From positions 992,001 through 1,056,000 of the forward strand of contig OY253650.1 of assembly GCA_958009055.1 (NCBI GenBank): a DNA stretch of 64,000 nucleotides. The letters run 5' to 3'. A model generated the notes under the pieces. That model was not told where the DNA came from and did not search any database. It saw only the letters and a list, made by a program, of their open reading frames with translations. Origin of the DNA: Choricystis sp. odSpoLacu1 (Eukaryota; Chlorophyta; Trebouxiophyceae). This document shows, one piece after another, positions 31,765-42,700 of this stretch. The translations under genes were made by a program, and so were the position numbers. How positions within the stretch are numbered: position 1 is the first letter of the stretch; the number at the start of each line of letters is the position of its first letter.

Positions 31765-34234
31765 TCAATCATCCCTGTCCGTCCCCCTGGCCCTCGACCT
31801 CCCCCCGGGCGCCGCCGTCGCCCACACGGCGACCAAGGCTGTCGCAAAAACAGCCGCCAGCGCGGCAGCGGGGAGCGCGCCCGGCCTGCGCGCCTGGGCG
31901 TAGCCGTACACACCGTCGGGGGCGACAATGATGGCGTCGGTCAAGCCATCGCCGTCTGCATCGGCTGCCAGCGCAGGCAGCAGGGGAGGGTGGGGCAAGG
32001 AGGCGGCCGCCAGCACGTGCCCCCGTTCAGAAACCAGCGCCAGCCGCGCGTCCCCGCCCACCAAAAAAGCGGCGGGGGGCGCGTGCACGCGCAACGCAAA
32101 CGGCATCAGGGTGGGCGCGTGCGGCGGGTGGCCGTGGGGTGTGTGGGTGTGGGCGTGCGCGTGCCACGCGGCGCCCGCGCGCGCGCGCGCCACGCGCGCG
32201 CGCCATCCTGCCGCACCGCCACCACGTCGCCGTGCGACGTGAGAAAAGCTATCAATGAATGCGCACGCGTGCGGCGTCCGGCGGCGTCCCGCGTGCGCAG
32301 CAGGGCGGGCGGCGCGGCCGCGACGGCCGAGTCGTCGTGGTGGCCGTGGCTGAACGCCCACTGGTCGTCGCCGGTGTCGCCTGCATCATCACTGTCCAGC
32401 TTGCCATGGCCGTGGCCGCACAGCGACACATTCCACAGGGGGTGGCGGGGGGGGACGCCCGCGAGGGCGACCCCGGTGCATGCGCGCGCGTGCGCGTGTT
32501 GAGTCGCCGCCCCCCCATCGTGCGCCGAGGCACCGCCCACCGCCACCACATAGTCCAGCACGCCGTCGCCATCCAGGTCGACTGTCACTCCCGGGGAGGG
32601 CAGGCGCACAGAGCAGACGCGGGCGCCAGAGTAGAGGTGGAGGACGTCGATGCCCGCCTCAGTGTGCGCGACGATCGCATTCGCCGCGTGCGCGTGCGCC
32701 CACGCGCGCGCCGCGTCGGCCGCGGTGGCGTGGTGGTCGGTGACGAGGGCGGCGGCGGAGGCGGCGGAGGCTGAACCGCGCGCGCCGCCGCGCGCCGCGG
32801 CGGCCGCCGCGCGCGCGGCCGCGCGCGCGACCGCGTTGCTCCGCCCCGCGGCCCGCCCTCCCCGCGCAGCAGCCAGGGCCGGGTGGGCGCGTTGGGCGGT
32901 GCCGACAGCCCGGACTCTGCGCCCGGTGGACGCTTTGCCGTCGTGGCGAAAGTGAGCCAAGCGCAGGCGCGTGTGCGCGCGCGTCGGGGGGCCGTCGCCG
33001 TCCGCCGACGGGCCGACGTGGGGCAACACATCCAGCACGCTCTCCCGAAAGTCGGCGCAATCGTGGCGGGCGCCGGCATCCCGGGCCACGGCGGCGGCGG
33101 CGGCGGTGAGGCGGAAGTCGTGTTGTGGGGTGGTGGCCGCGTCGGTGGGTGGTGATGACGACGACGCGTCACCACCCTTTCCCGTCACGTTGCCGCCCCG
33201 CGTCCACCGCACCGCCCCCGTGCGCCCGTCCAGGGCGACGTACGTGAGTTCGTGCGAGTCGGCGTAGGGGACGTCGGCGGCGGTGGGGCGGCGGGGGGGG
33301 GTGGAGCGAGGTGTCGTTGCCGCCCCGTGCACCGCGGCCGCCGCGTCGGCGTCACCCCTTATCTCGGCGCTCACCGCGTCCTCGGCGCCGCCGCCGCCGC
33401 CGTCAGATACAGCAGACGCGCCCTCGGGCCGCACAGACGACACCACGATGACGGCGCCCTGGGTGTCACCATCAGCGAGGGGGTGGTGGGTCACCAGCAG
33501 AGCGGCGTCGCGCGGCGTCGCGGCGGGGGGCAACCCCTCCACCCCGCGCAACGCCACCTCCCACACGGGACTCAGCCTGTGGTTCAAGAACACCAGCCTC
33601 CACCCCGACGTCAGCACGGCGATGAAGGAGGGGCGGGGGGCGCGCACGCCGCGCGCGTCGCGCGGAGGGGGGGCGAGCGGCGCGGCCGCAAGGGCCACCG
33701 CGCGGAAGCCGCCGGCAGGCATGTCGGGCCCCGCGGGGCGCAGGGAGATGCGGGCCAGTTCGCGGGCGATGGCGAAGCCGTCGCCGTCGCGGCCGGGGGG
33801 GCGCGGGGCGGAGAGCTGGGCGGGTGGAAGGGGGGGAGGTGGTTGGTTGTTTTTTGTTCAAGTCGTCTCTCCCCCCACACACGCGCGATGAAAACCATGC
33901 TTACCACCAGCTCGCCGCGCGGCGTGGCGGCCAGGATCTCGGGGCGGCCGTCACCGTCGAGGTCGACCTGTGGAGGGAGGAGAAAACGGAGGTTGAAGGA
34001 TTGGTTGTGTGCGATCAAGCAAGGAAACACCCTCCCGCCCGCACGCCTTCCCCCGACCACACTCACAATCAACGGCGCGGGCGGCACGTAGTCCGCCCCC
34101 CCCAGCGCCGCGACGTCGTCGGGGGGCGTGGGCACCACCCACGCCTTGCGCAGGGCAACCGCGCCGTCGTGTGAGAGGGCCAGGTGTGCGGCCAGCGCCG
34201 CCAGCACGAGGGCCGCAAAGTCGCGGGTGTGCAT
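31765..34234 (-). CDS. FG-GAP repeat membrane protein (with an apparent frameshift)
   Basis: Secretory-pathway protein with integrin-like FG-GAP repeats and a C-terminal membrane anchor; related plant proteins exist (DEX1 and uncharacterised FG-GAP proteins). Exons 34067-34234, 33905-33967 and 31765-33815, about 760 residues. A signal peptide (FAALVLAALAAHLAL) leads in. Calcium-binding repeats read VDLDGDGRPEILAATPRGEL, VTVDLDGDGVLDYVVAVGG and LAADADGDGLTDAIIVAPDG. The C terminus has a hydrophobic helix (ALPAAALAAVFATALVAVW) and a short basic-acidic tail. A long His/Ala/Arg-rich low-complexity stretch separates repeats 2 and 3. Within GC dinucleotide repeats at about 32168-32203 the frame must change by one missing or two surplus bases to reach the last repeat and the anchor. 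Confidence 0.8.
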
Positions 34235-34371
34235 AATTCACACACACACACGGCCTGGCGCGCTGGTTTGACGCGGGCGCGGGCGCGGGGGGAAAGAAAA
34301 GAGTTTCGATGTGAGCAAGGGTCACATCACTGTTTCGTTTTTGTGTGCGAGCGCCAGCACACGCGCCTCCT

Positions 34372-34402
34372 CCCCCCCCCCCCCCCCCCCCACACACACA
34401 CA
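34372..34402 (+). repeat. C20 plus AC repeat in the PDH E1-alpha leader
   Basis: A C20 run (34372-34391) followed by (AC)5 ends at the bases just before the PDH E1-alpha ATG (34405). Confidence 0.9.
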
Positions 34403-34404
34403 GC

Positions 34405-36202
34405 ATGCTGCGCACGCTGGCGGGCGGCCTCGCCCGCCGCGGCGTCTCCGCCCCCGCCCCCCACGCCGTGCGCGGGTTCGCCGCGGCCGCGTCGGACGAC
34501 GGTCCGTCGTTCGAGGTGGAGGTGAGTGTATGTGTGTTGGCGGGGCTTCCACAAGACACAGGCCAACATCCAGCCCTTGCACGGGTGGTGACGGGGGAAG
34601 CGAGCGCTGCACTTGTGTGGGGCGTGCGCAACGCAAGCAAGGGCACCCGGTTTGCCCTTGTCGCGCGGTTTGGGTGGCGGCGGCGCGGTGGCGACGACCG
34701 ATGGGCACCCCTTTCGGGCGGTGGGGAGCTGTGACAGCTGTGTGGCGCGGGTAAAGAGGGAACGGCACCGCACGCGGTGCGGGGAGGGCGTGGGGGCGCG
34801 AGGGGAAGAGCGAGAGGCTTGCGCGAAAAATGCAGCCGCGCCCTTTCGACCAACCCTCCCTCCTCCCCGTCCCCACACCATCCCTCAGGTCGACGAATAC
34901 AAGACCCACCGCATCGACCCCCCCCCCACCACCGTCACCACGTCGCGGGGGGAGTTGCTGGGCTTTTTTGAGACGATGTTCCGCATGCGCAGGCTCGAGA
35001 TCGCGGCCGACATGCAGTACAAGGCCAAACTGATTCGCGGCTTCTGCCACCTGTGAGTGTCGTGTGGGAGAGAGGGAAGGAAAAAGGGAGGGAATGGGGA
35101 GCGGACGAACAATCATTTTTTTCACTCACACACTAATCCCCCCCCACCCACCCACCCACCCACCTACCCACCGCACCACCAGCTACGACGGCCAGGAGGC
35201 CGTCATGGTGGGCATCGACGCCGCCTCCACCCGGGCCGACTCCATCATCACGAGCTACCGCGACCACTGCACCCACGTGTCGCGCGGGGGCACTCCCCAC
35301 GAAGTCATGGCTGAATTGATGGGCCGCGCCACTGGCGCCACCAAAGGCATTGGAGGCTCCATGCACATGTACAAGCGGGAGTCCAACTTTTATGGGGGGC
35401 AGGGCATTGTCGGCGCCCAAGTCCCCGTCGGCGCGGGGCTCGGCTTTGCCCACAAGTACAGGGGGGACGGCGGCGTCGCCTTCGCCCTCTACGGCGACGG
35501 CGCCGCCAACCAGGGCCAAATCTTTGAAGCCTTCAACATGGCGGCCCTGTGGAGCCTGCCCGTCCTGTTTGTGTGTGAGAACAATCACTATGGAATGGGC
35601 ACAGCTGAATGGCGGGGGTCCAAATCCAGTGACTTTTACACGCGGGGCGACTACACGCCCGGCCTCAATATCAATGGCATGGACGTGCTGGCGGTGAAGA
35701 ATGTGAGTGGTGTGGGTGGGTGGGTGGGTGGGGTGTGGGATAAAAAACGCACACGCCTCGGCACACAAAAAACAAAAAAACAAAACACTCAACACCCTCC
35801 CTCCTTTCCCACACACACAAACACCAGGGCGTCGCCTACGCCAAAGCTTACGCCGTGGCCAACGGCCCCATCGTGCTGGAGATGGACACGTACAGGTACC
35901 ACGGCCACTCCATGTCTGACCCGGGCTCGACCTACCGCACTCGGGACGAAGTCGCCGGCGTGCGCCAGCAGCGCGACCCGGTGGAGCATGTGCGCAGGCT
36001 GCTGGTGGAGAGGGCGGGGGTGGAGGCGGGGGAACTGAAGAAGATCGAGAAAGCGGTGCGGGCCGAGGTGGACGCGGCTGTGGAGGCCGCCAAGAATGAT
36101 CCCACGCCTTCGATGGACTGGTTGACCAAAAACGTGTGGAAGGCGCCCCTGGGGGCGACGGCGCGTGGGGTGGACTCGCAGACGATCTACCAGCTGTCTT
36201 GA
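34405..36202 (+). CDS. PDHA1: Pyruvate dehydrogenase E1 component subunit alpha, mitochondrial
   Basis: Thiamine diphosphate-dependent decarboxylation of pyruvate in the mitochondrial pyruvate dehydrogenase complex. Exons 34405-34521, 34889-35052, 35183-35702, 35828-36202; 391 residues. An Arg/Ala-rich presequence ends near VRGFAAAAS. Core features: [67 protein letters not shown], the ThDP/Mg motif GDGAANQGQ with NNHYGMGT, and the phosphorylation loop [19 protein letters not shown], in which both regulatory Ser positions of the mammalian enzyme are present. This is the mitochondrial type, not the plastid type. All donors are GTGAGT, and the frames join exactly. The beta subunit is not in the window. 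Confidence 0.97.
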
Positions 36203-36356
36203 AATCTCGGACGGGATGCAAGCTGGCCGGTCGGGAGCGCATGTGATGGAGGGAGTGTTGGGTGGGGAGGTGTTTTTTTCTTTTTTATTTCTTTTCTTGT
36301 GCAGTCAAAACAAAAACACTCTTTTTTTTGCCCTCCCGCTCCCCTCCCACCCCTCA

Positions 36357-37796
36357 ATGCGCCCCTCACCTGGCGCACAACACCCGCCCTCCCCTCGTGG
36401 CGGCGGCGGAGGTGCCGCCCGCGGCGCCCCCCGTCCCTCCGACACACCCCGCCGGCGGCCGCATGCCGCGCCGCCGCCCCCCCCGCCCCCGCCCCGCCCC
36501 CCCGTCCGGGGCGCCCGAGACACCTGCTACGGGTGTGGCACCCCCCTCCAAACCATCGACCCTGACGCCCTGGGCTACGTGGACGCGGACGCGCTGGCCG
36601 TCAAAGCCGCGCGGCGCCAACGCGGCATGCTGGCGTGTGCGCGCTGCCGCGCCCTGGCCCACGGCGCCCTGGTGCCCGGCGTGGCTGAACCCTGGAGCAA
36701 GCAAGAGACGGAGGCGGTGCAGGCGGGAGGGTTGGTGGGCAGGGACACCTCCGCCCTTGCTCCGCGCCGCCTGGCCACCCCCACCGAGCTGCGGTCCCAA
36801 CTCCTGGGCCTCGACGACCGCGCCATCCTGGCCGTCATGGTGGTCGACATGCTGGACGTGCCGGGGTCCATCCTGGCCCGCGTGCGCGACCTGGTGGGGC
36901 GCAACCCCGTGTTTTTGGTGGGCACACGGTCCGACTTGCTGCCGACAGACGCGGCGTCCGCCCCCCTGCTCGCCGACTGGCTCGCCGCCGCCGCGGCACG
37001 TCGCAAACTGAATGTGGCGGGGGCGGCCATTGTGTCGTCGCGGTCGGGGGAGGGGGTGCCTCATGCCGCCGCGTCCCTGCGCCGCGCGCGCGCCGGCCGC
37101 GACGTCGTCGTCGTGGGCGCCGCGAACGTGGGCAAGTCCGCCTTTGTGCGCGCCTTTGTGAAAGACATGGCGGCGTTTGACTCGCCCCAGTTTGATGCGG
37201 CGGCGGCGGCGGTGGCGAAGAGGCTGCCCGTCGCGTCTGCTGTGCCAGGCACGACTCTCGGCGTCATCCCCCTGGCCGCCTTTGAGGGGGGGGGCGCCCT
37301 GTGCGACACGCCGGGGCTGCACCTGGAACACAGGCTGATCCACACACTGACGCCAGTCGAAGTGAAGGCGATGCAGCCGGGTGGACCCCTGAAGTCTGTG
37401 CGGGCGGATCCACCGACGTCGGCCGGCGCCTCCTACACCTGGGGCGGGGTGGCCCGCTTGGACTTTGAGCCGGGGGCGGAGGCGGGCGGCATCACCAGCG
37501 TGTCGTTTGTGGGGCCGGCCGCGCTGGCGGTGGAGCGGAGAGCGTTTGGGGAGAGTGGTGGTGGTGACGCCGCCGCCGCCGCCCCTGCCTTTGGCGCGGC
37601 TTCCGTCGCCGCGCGCGGCGGCTTGCGCCCAGCCCGCTCCCTGTCGCTGCGAGGGGCGGGCGGCGTGGATGTGTCGGTGTCGGGGTTGCCGGGGTGGGTC
37701 GAGGTGCGCGGGCGCAGCATCGACGGCGCGGCGGTCACAGTTTGGGCGCCGACCGGGGTCGAGGTGTTTGTGCGGCCGCCGGTGCCGCGGAAGTAG
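36357..37796 (+). CDS. Circularly permuted GTPase, NOA1/YqeH family
   Basis: GTPase for ribosome assembly in plastids or mitochondria (plant NOA1/RIF1 and BPG2 type). Single exon, 479 residues. A Pro/Arg-rich presequence of about 55 residues is followed by a zinc finger (CYGCG and CARC). The GTPase motifs come in permuted order: GTRSDLL (G4-like, TRSD instead of NKxD) near residue 190, SSRSGEG (G5), GAANVGKSAFV (G1) near 255, then CDTPGL (G3). The C-terminal half holds VARLDFEPGAEAGGITSVSFVG and beta-rich segments typical of the family's peptide-binding domain. The start at 36357 follows a pyrimidine-rich leader. Which of NOA1 or BPG2 it matches more closely needs a tree. Confidence 0.9.
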   Translation: MRPSPGAQHPPSPRGGGGGAARGAPRPSDTPRRRPHAAPPPPPPPPRPPVRGARDTCYGCGTPLQTIDPDALGYVDADALAVKAARRQRGMLACARCRALAHGALVPGVAEPWSKQETEAVQAGGLVGRDTSALAPRRLATPTELRSQLLGLDDRAILAVMVVDMLDVPGSILARVRDLVGRNPVFLVGTRSDLLPTDAASAPLLADWLAAAAARRKLNVAGAAIVSSRSGEGVPHAAASLRRARAGRDVVVVGAANVGKSAFVRAFVKDMAAFDSPQFDAAAAAVAKRLPVASAVPGTTLGVIPLAAFEGGGALCDTPGLHLEHRLIHTLTPVEVKAMQPGGPLKSVRADPPTSAGASYTWGGVARLDFEPGAEAGGITSVSFVGPAALAVERRAFGESGGGDAAAAAPAFGAASVAARGGLRPARSLSLRGAGGVDVSVSGLPGWVEVRGRSIDGAAVTVWAPTGVEVFVRPPVPRK

Positions 37797-38053
37797 AGGG
37801 AGGCGTCTGTTTTTCATTCTGTTGTTCGTTGTTTGTCTGATCACGAGAAGAGGGGGGGGCGGAGAGCGTGAGAGAGAGAGAGGCAACGAACAGAAAAAAG
37901 AACGTCGCCAACACACACTCTTCTCAATTGCGACTCCGCACAGACCTGCGCGCGCATCGCCTCCTAGTCTAGCGCGTGTCCTCCGTCCCTCACGCTGCTC
38001 CCTGGGGCTGGCCAGCCTGCGCCTTTCCCCTTCCAAAAAAGCGGGGCAACACG

Positions 38054-39615
38054 ATGCCGGGCCGCACGCTCGCCGACGAGTTGGCCGAGCTGACCAACGC
38101 GGCCCCCACCAAAGGTGTGTGGGAGGGAGAGATGCAGCTTGTACCTTGTGTGTGGCGCACAAGCTCGCGGGGAATGGCGCGGGCGGGTCGGCGCTGCTCC
38201 GAGCAACGACTGACAACGGCTGGCCGCCGCATGCGTGCCCCCAAAACTCACCGCGCCTCCCCTTCTCCTCCACCCCTCCCACAAACACCTCCCCAGAACC
38301 CGACCTCGATGACGATGGCCTCGGCTCCCCCCGCCTGCGCGCCGACGACTCGGACGAAGACGACTTTGGCGCAAGGCGCGGTCCCTCGCACGCGGCCCCC
38401 GAACGCGCGCGCCTGCGCGCCGCCCCCGACGTCGGCGCCGAGTACGCGGGGCGGCGTGTGAGCGCGGCTGAAGCGTTTGGGGATGGGGAGGACGAGAGCG
38501 AGCTGAGTGATGATGGTGACGACGACGCGCTTCAACCATCACCCTCCCGCTCCGCCACCCCGCCCACTACTCACACGCTCACCTCCATCGTGGACACGCT
38601 GGCGGGGGATGACGCCATCCTGGCCACGCTGGACGCTCAGTTCGCGGCCGCTGATGCTGCCGCTGCCGACGCTGGGGCGACGCTCGCCGCACGCGCCGCC
38701 CGCGACGCGGCCAAGGGCGCCGCCGTCGCCGCCCAGCGCACGTTGTGGGAGCGCGCCCTGGAGACCCGTATCCTGCTGCAGAAAGCGGTGGCCGCGTCCA
38801 ACAAGCTGCCGAGGCCGCCCGCGCTGGCGGCGGCTGCGCGCGGGGGCGAGGAGCACGCCGGTGTGGCCACCGCCGCCGCAACGACAGCGTGTGCTGCCGC
38901 GGGCGCGGTGGCCTCCATCCTGGAGGTGGCCACCGTGCTGGCTGACAGGGCGGCCGGGCGGGAAGAGGAGAGGCATGGCGGCGGCGGCAACCTGACCACC
39001 GCCGCGCCCTCCCCCCCCACCTCCTCCTCCCTGCCCGAGACGCACGCCCTGTGGCTGCGCCTGGAGGCCGCCCTGGACGCCTCCTCCCCCGCCCGCGACG
39101 CCGCCTTCGACAGGTGGCACCGCAAAGCGTCCCTGCTGGCGGGCGGAGGTGCCGCCCTCGCCGGCGGCTTGCGAGTTTTGGACGCCCCCCCCTCCCGTCA
39201 GGTGGCGGCCGCGGTGGCCGACCCCGCCCGCCTGATCGCGCGGTCGCGCCTGCCCCTGGAGGCGGCGCCCCGGCGCGTGGGGGAGGGCTGGCCGCGGCCG
39301 AGGCCGGCCGAAGACCCAGAGGCCCCCGGCGCCGTCGTGCGCGACGACGACACGTTTGATGATGGCGAGTTCTACGCCCAACTGTTGAAAGAGTTTGTGG
39401 AGGGGGCGGGTGGTGGTGGTGGCAGTGCGTCCGCGCGCGCCCCCGCCGCCAAGCGCCGCAAAACGGTCGACCGGCGCGCATCCAAAGGGCGCAAGCTGCG
39501 GTACGACGTGCACGACAAGCTGGTGGGGTTCATGGCGGCCACCGAGGAGCCGGAACCCCCGCTCGCGAGGCAACTGTGTGGCGCGCTGTTTGGGGGGGTG
39601 CGTTGGGGAGGGTGA
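38054..39615 (+). CDS. AATF/Che-1/Bfr2-like nucleolar protein
   Basis: Factor for small-subunit ribosome biogenesis, related to human AATF and yeast Bfr2. Exons 38054-38114 and 38297-39615, 459 residues. MPGRTLADELAELTNAAP opens the protein; an acidic stretch (DDSDEDDFG and ESELSDDGDDD) is typical of the family. The AATF domain (TLWERALETRILLQKAV) lies near residue 235, and the TRAUB domain at the end reads DDGEFYAQLLKEFVE, then VDRRASKGRKLRYDVHDKLVGFMA, the best-conserved part of the family. A stretch of Ala-rich sequence fills the middle. The intron splits the codon after AAPTK (GTGTGT donor). Confidence 0.92.
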
Positions 39616-39715
39616 GAGAGGCAAAACGTGCTCTCCCTGCCTGCTTTCTTTTGTTTTCTTTGTTGTTTTCATTCCTTGTTTTCTCTACACGCAAAAAAAC
39701 ATGTGCTCTCAACTC

Positions 39716-42700
39716 TCACTTGCTCACCGCGGCCGCTTTGGCGGGCGGCTCGCCCCCGCCCACGCCCGCCGCGTCCGCGCCGCGCTTGTCGCCCGCGGCC
39801 GCCGCGGCCGCCGCATCAGCTGCGGCCACCGCCTCCGCCGCCACGCTGGCCGCCACCGCCACTGGCAGCGGGGGCACGGGTGCCCCCCCCCCCCTCCCCC
39901 GCCCGCCGGGCGGATCGCACCAGGTCGTCCGCCCCCGCCGCGGCTTCGTGGAGAGACACGTGCACGCCAGCCGCCTTGGCGCCGTGCACCAGGCGGCAGT
40001 ACCCGCCATACGCACGTGTGAGGGCGGCGTCCAGCCCCAGGGATGAAGAGGCAGCATAACCTTCACCCCCAACCCACGCGGGGGCGCGGCGGGCGTCGGT
40101 GACGGCGCGGAGGAGGGCCCACGCGCGCGCACGCGGCACGCCCGCCGCTTCGGCCGCGTGAGCGCGTGCGGCGTCGCCGTCGCCACCCACTGCGACAGCC
40201 GCCACTTCAGCTGCCACGCCCGCGTCCGCGGCCGCCACCAGGGCGTCCACCGCGGAAGCCAGGGCGCGGGGGGCGGCGGTGCAGGCTTCGGCGGTGACGG
40301 CGCGCGTGTGGCGCGGCGCGTCACGCGCGGCGCGCGCGCCGCGCCCCCGCAGCCTCGCCGCCAGCGCCGCCAGCGCGGCAAAGTCGCCGGCGGCTTCCAG
40401 GCAGGCAATGTAACCCCGCGTGGCGGCGCCAAACACGGCGTCCGAGGTCCAGGGCGCGGCGTCGGGGGGCAGGCGCCCGCCCGGGGACGCCGCGTCGGCG
40501 ACCGCGACTAGCTCCCCCCATCCACCGCCGCCGCCGCCGCCGGCGCCTCGGTCGGGCCACAGAATGTGGGCGCCATACAGGGCAGCCGCCCGCTCAAACA
40601 CGGCGGTCACGTCGGGCGTGGGAGGGGGGCGAGACGCAGCCTTGAGGCGGGGGCGGCGCGGCGGGGACGCCACGACCGCCGCGGTCGCATCAGGCTGGCT
40701 GCTCCCCGCGTCGTCGGGGTGGGTGAACCACCCCGCCGCCGTGGTGCGCAGGCCGTCCACCACGGCAGCAAAGTGGAGGCCGGCCACGAGGCGGGAGGCG
40801 GCGTCAAGGCCGGGCAGGCCGCCCCGGTTGGCGCGGTCTGCGAGAAACGCGGCGGCTGCAGCCAGCTCTTCCCCACCGCCTGGCGCGGCAGCCGCGGCGC
40901 GGGCATGCAGGCGCACGTGGGCGCACACACGGCGCGCGTGGCCGCGGTCGGACTCGGCGACGCCGGGCGGCGAGAAGCGGGGCGGGCTGCCGCCCCAGAG
41001 CGGGTGGCAGGCCGCGCCCCCGCCGCGCGGCGGGGGGGGGGGCTGTGTGCTGGCCGGCGCGGCCGCCGCGACATCCCCCGCCGCGATGCGGAACGTGGTC
41101 AGGCCGTAGCCGCCACCCGCGGCGGTGACGAGGGGGCGGACGGCGGCCAGCGCGGCAGGGGCGTCACCCAGGGCGGCCGCGGCGCGCCCCTCCCTGTAGC
41201 GCGCCTTGTGGAAGTACCTGTCTGCGGCCGTCACGGCGGCCAGGGCTGCGCGCGCATCCTTGATGACGGCGGCCAGCGCGTCGGTGGTCGGGCCGGGCGG
41301 GGGTGGCGCCGGCGCGGCGCGCGCGTCGTCGTCGCTGTCGGCGTCTTGAGCAGCTGCCTCCCCGCCGCCACCGCGGGCGCGTTTCATGGCAGCTCCCACA
41401 GCTGCCACAGCCTCCTGGGCAAAGCAGTGGCGCGCCAGCGGGGTGATCGCGTCGGGCGGGGGCGGCACGCCCGCGCGCACCGCGCCGCGGCGCAGCGCGA
41501 GCGCGCGTTTCAGCCTCACAGCGTGCAGCCGGTAGAACGGCTCCAGCGCGGGGGCGCCGTCATTGGCAGCTGCGGACAGGGCGACCGCGTGGGCGCAGTG
41601 GTCGATGGCGGTGGCGAGGGCGGTGGAGGCATCACCCCCGCGCGCGGCGGCCGCTTTGGCCACCGCCCGCCCCAGAGCCAGGCGGTGCCTCCAGTCGCCG
41701 GGACTCTCGGCCACCGCCCTGGTGAAGGCGTCCACCGCGGCGCTCGCCGCGTCCGCGTCGCGCGGGCCGCGCGGCGCGGCGGGCGGGTCGCGGGACGCGG
41801 CCGCGAGGGAGAGACCACCAATGACAGCGTCTGCAGCTGCCGCGTCGTCCCCCCCCCCCCCCCGCCGTCGCCCTCCACACCAGGGCTGCCCGGCGGGCGC
41901 GCGTGACTATGGTCGCGTGGCGCCCGCGCGCGCGAACGTCGGCGGCCCAGCGCGCGGGCGCGTGCGCAGCGTCCGACAGCAGCGCGTCCGCCGCCGCGGC
42001 ATGCATGGCCGCCAGCGCGCGCCAGCCATCGGGCGAGGTGGGGGTGTAGCGCACCGCCAACAGGGGGCCGCGTGCTGCGGCGGCGAGGGCGGCGTCGGCG
42101 TCGCCGCCTGTCAACCACGCGCCGCGCGCGGCGGACGCGGCCGCGCGTGCGAACGCGGCCCCCGCCAGCGGCAGGCAGGCAGGGTGCAGGGCGGCATGCA
42201 GGGTGGTGCCTGGGTCGGCCGCGATGGCGGCGGTCAGAGTGGGAGGCACGCGGAGGAGGGTGGTGAGCGTGGCTGGGTTGACGGGGGTGGCCGCAGAGGC
42301 CGCCCCCGCAGCCCCCAGCAGGTCCCCATCCGACGGCCCCTCCCCATCCAGCAGGCCTTCTGGCGACCACGCTTCCAGCACGGCGGTGTCGGGATCAGGG
42401 CATGCAGCCTGCAGGGCCAGCAGGGGCCCCGTCAGCGCTTCGGCGGCCGCCGCGTCTGCGGCCGCGACCGCCGTCCCGACCGCGGGCGCCAGCAGGCGCC
42501 ACGCCTCGCGGCACGCGTCCAGCCCCCCGCCCACCAGGTCGGCAAAGCCGGTGGGCGGCACGTCCAGGCCGGCGACGGGGGGCCAGGAGGGGTCGCGCGA
42601 GGGGAGGGCCGCCCCATACAGAGCGTGCAGGCACGCCGCGTGCGCGCCCGCCAGCGCGGCCGTCACGTCGGCATCGGCAGCGCCTCCTGTTTCCAGTTCG

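Noticed and set aside
39007..39020. Possible frameshift at a C run in the AATF-like gene
   Set aside because: The conserved C-terminal TRAUB segment is in the same frame as the upstream part.
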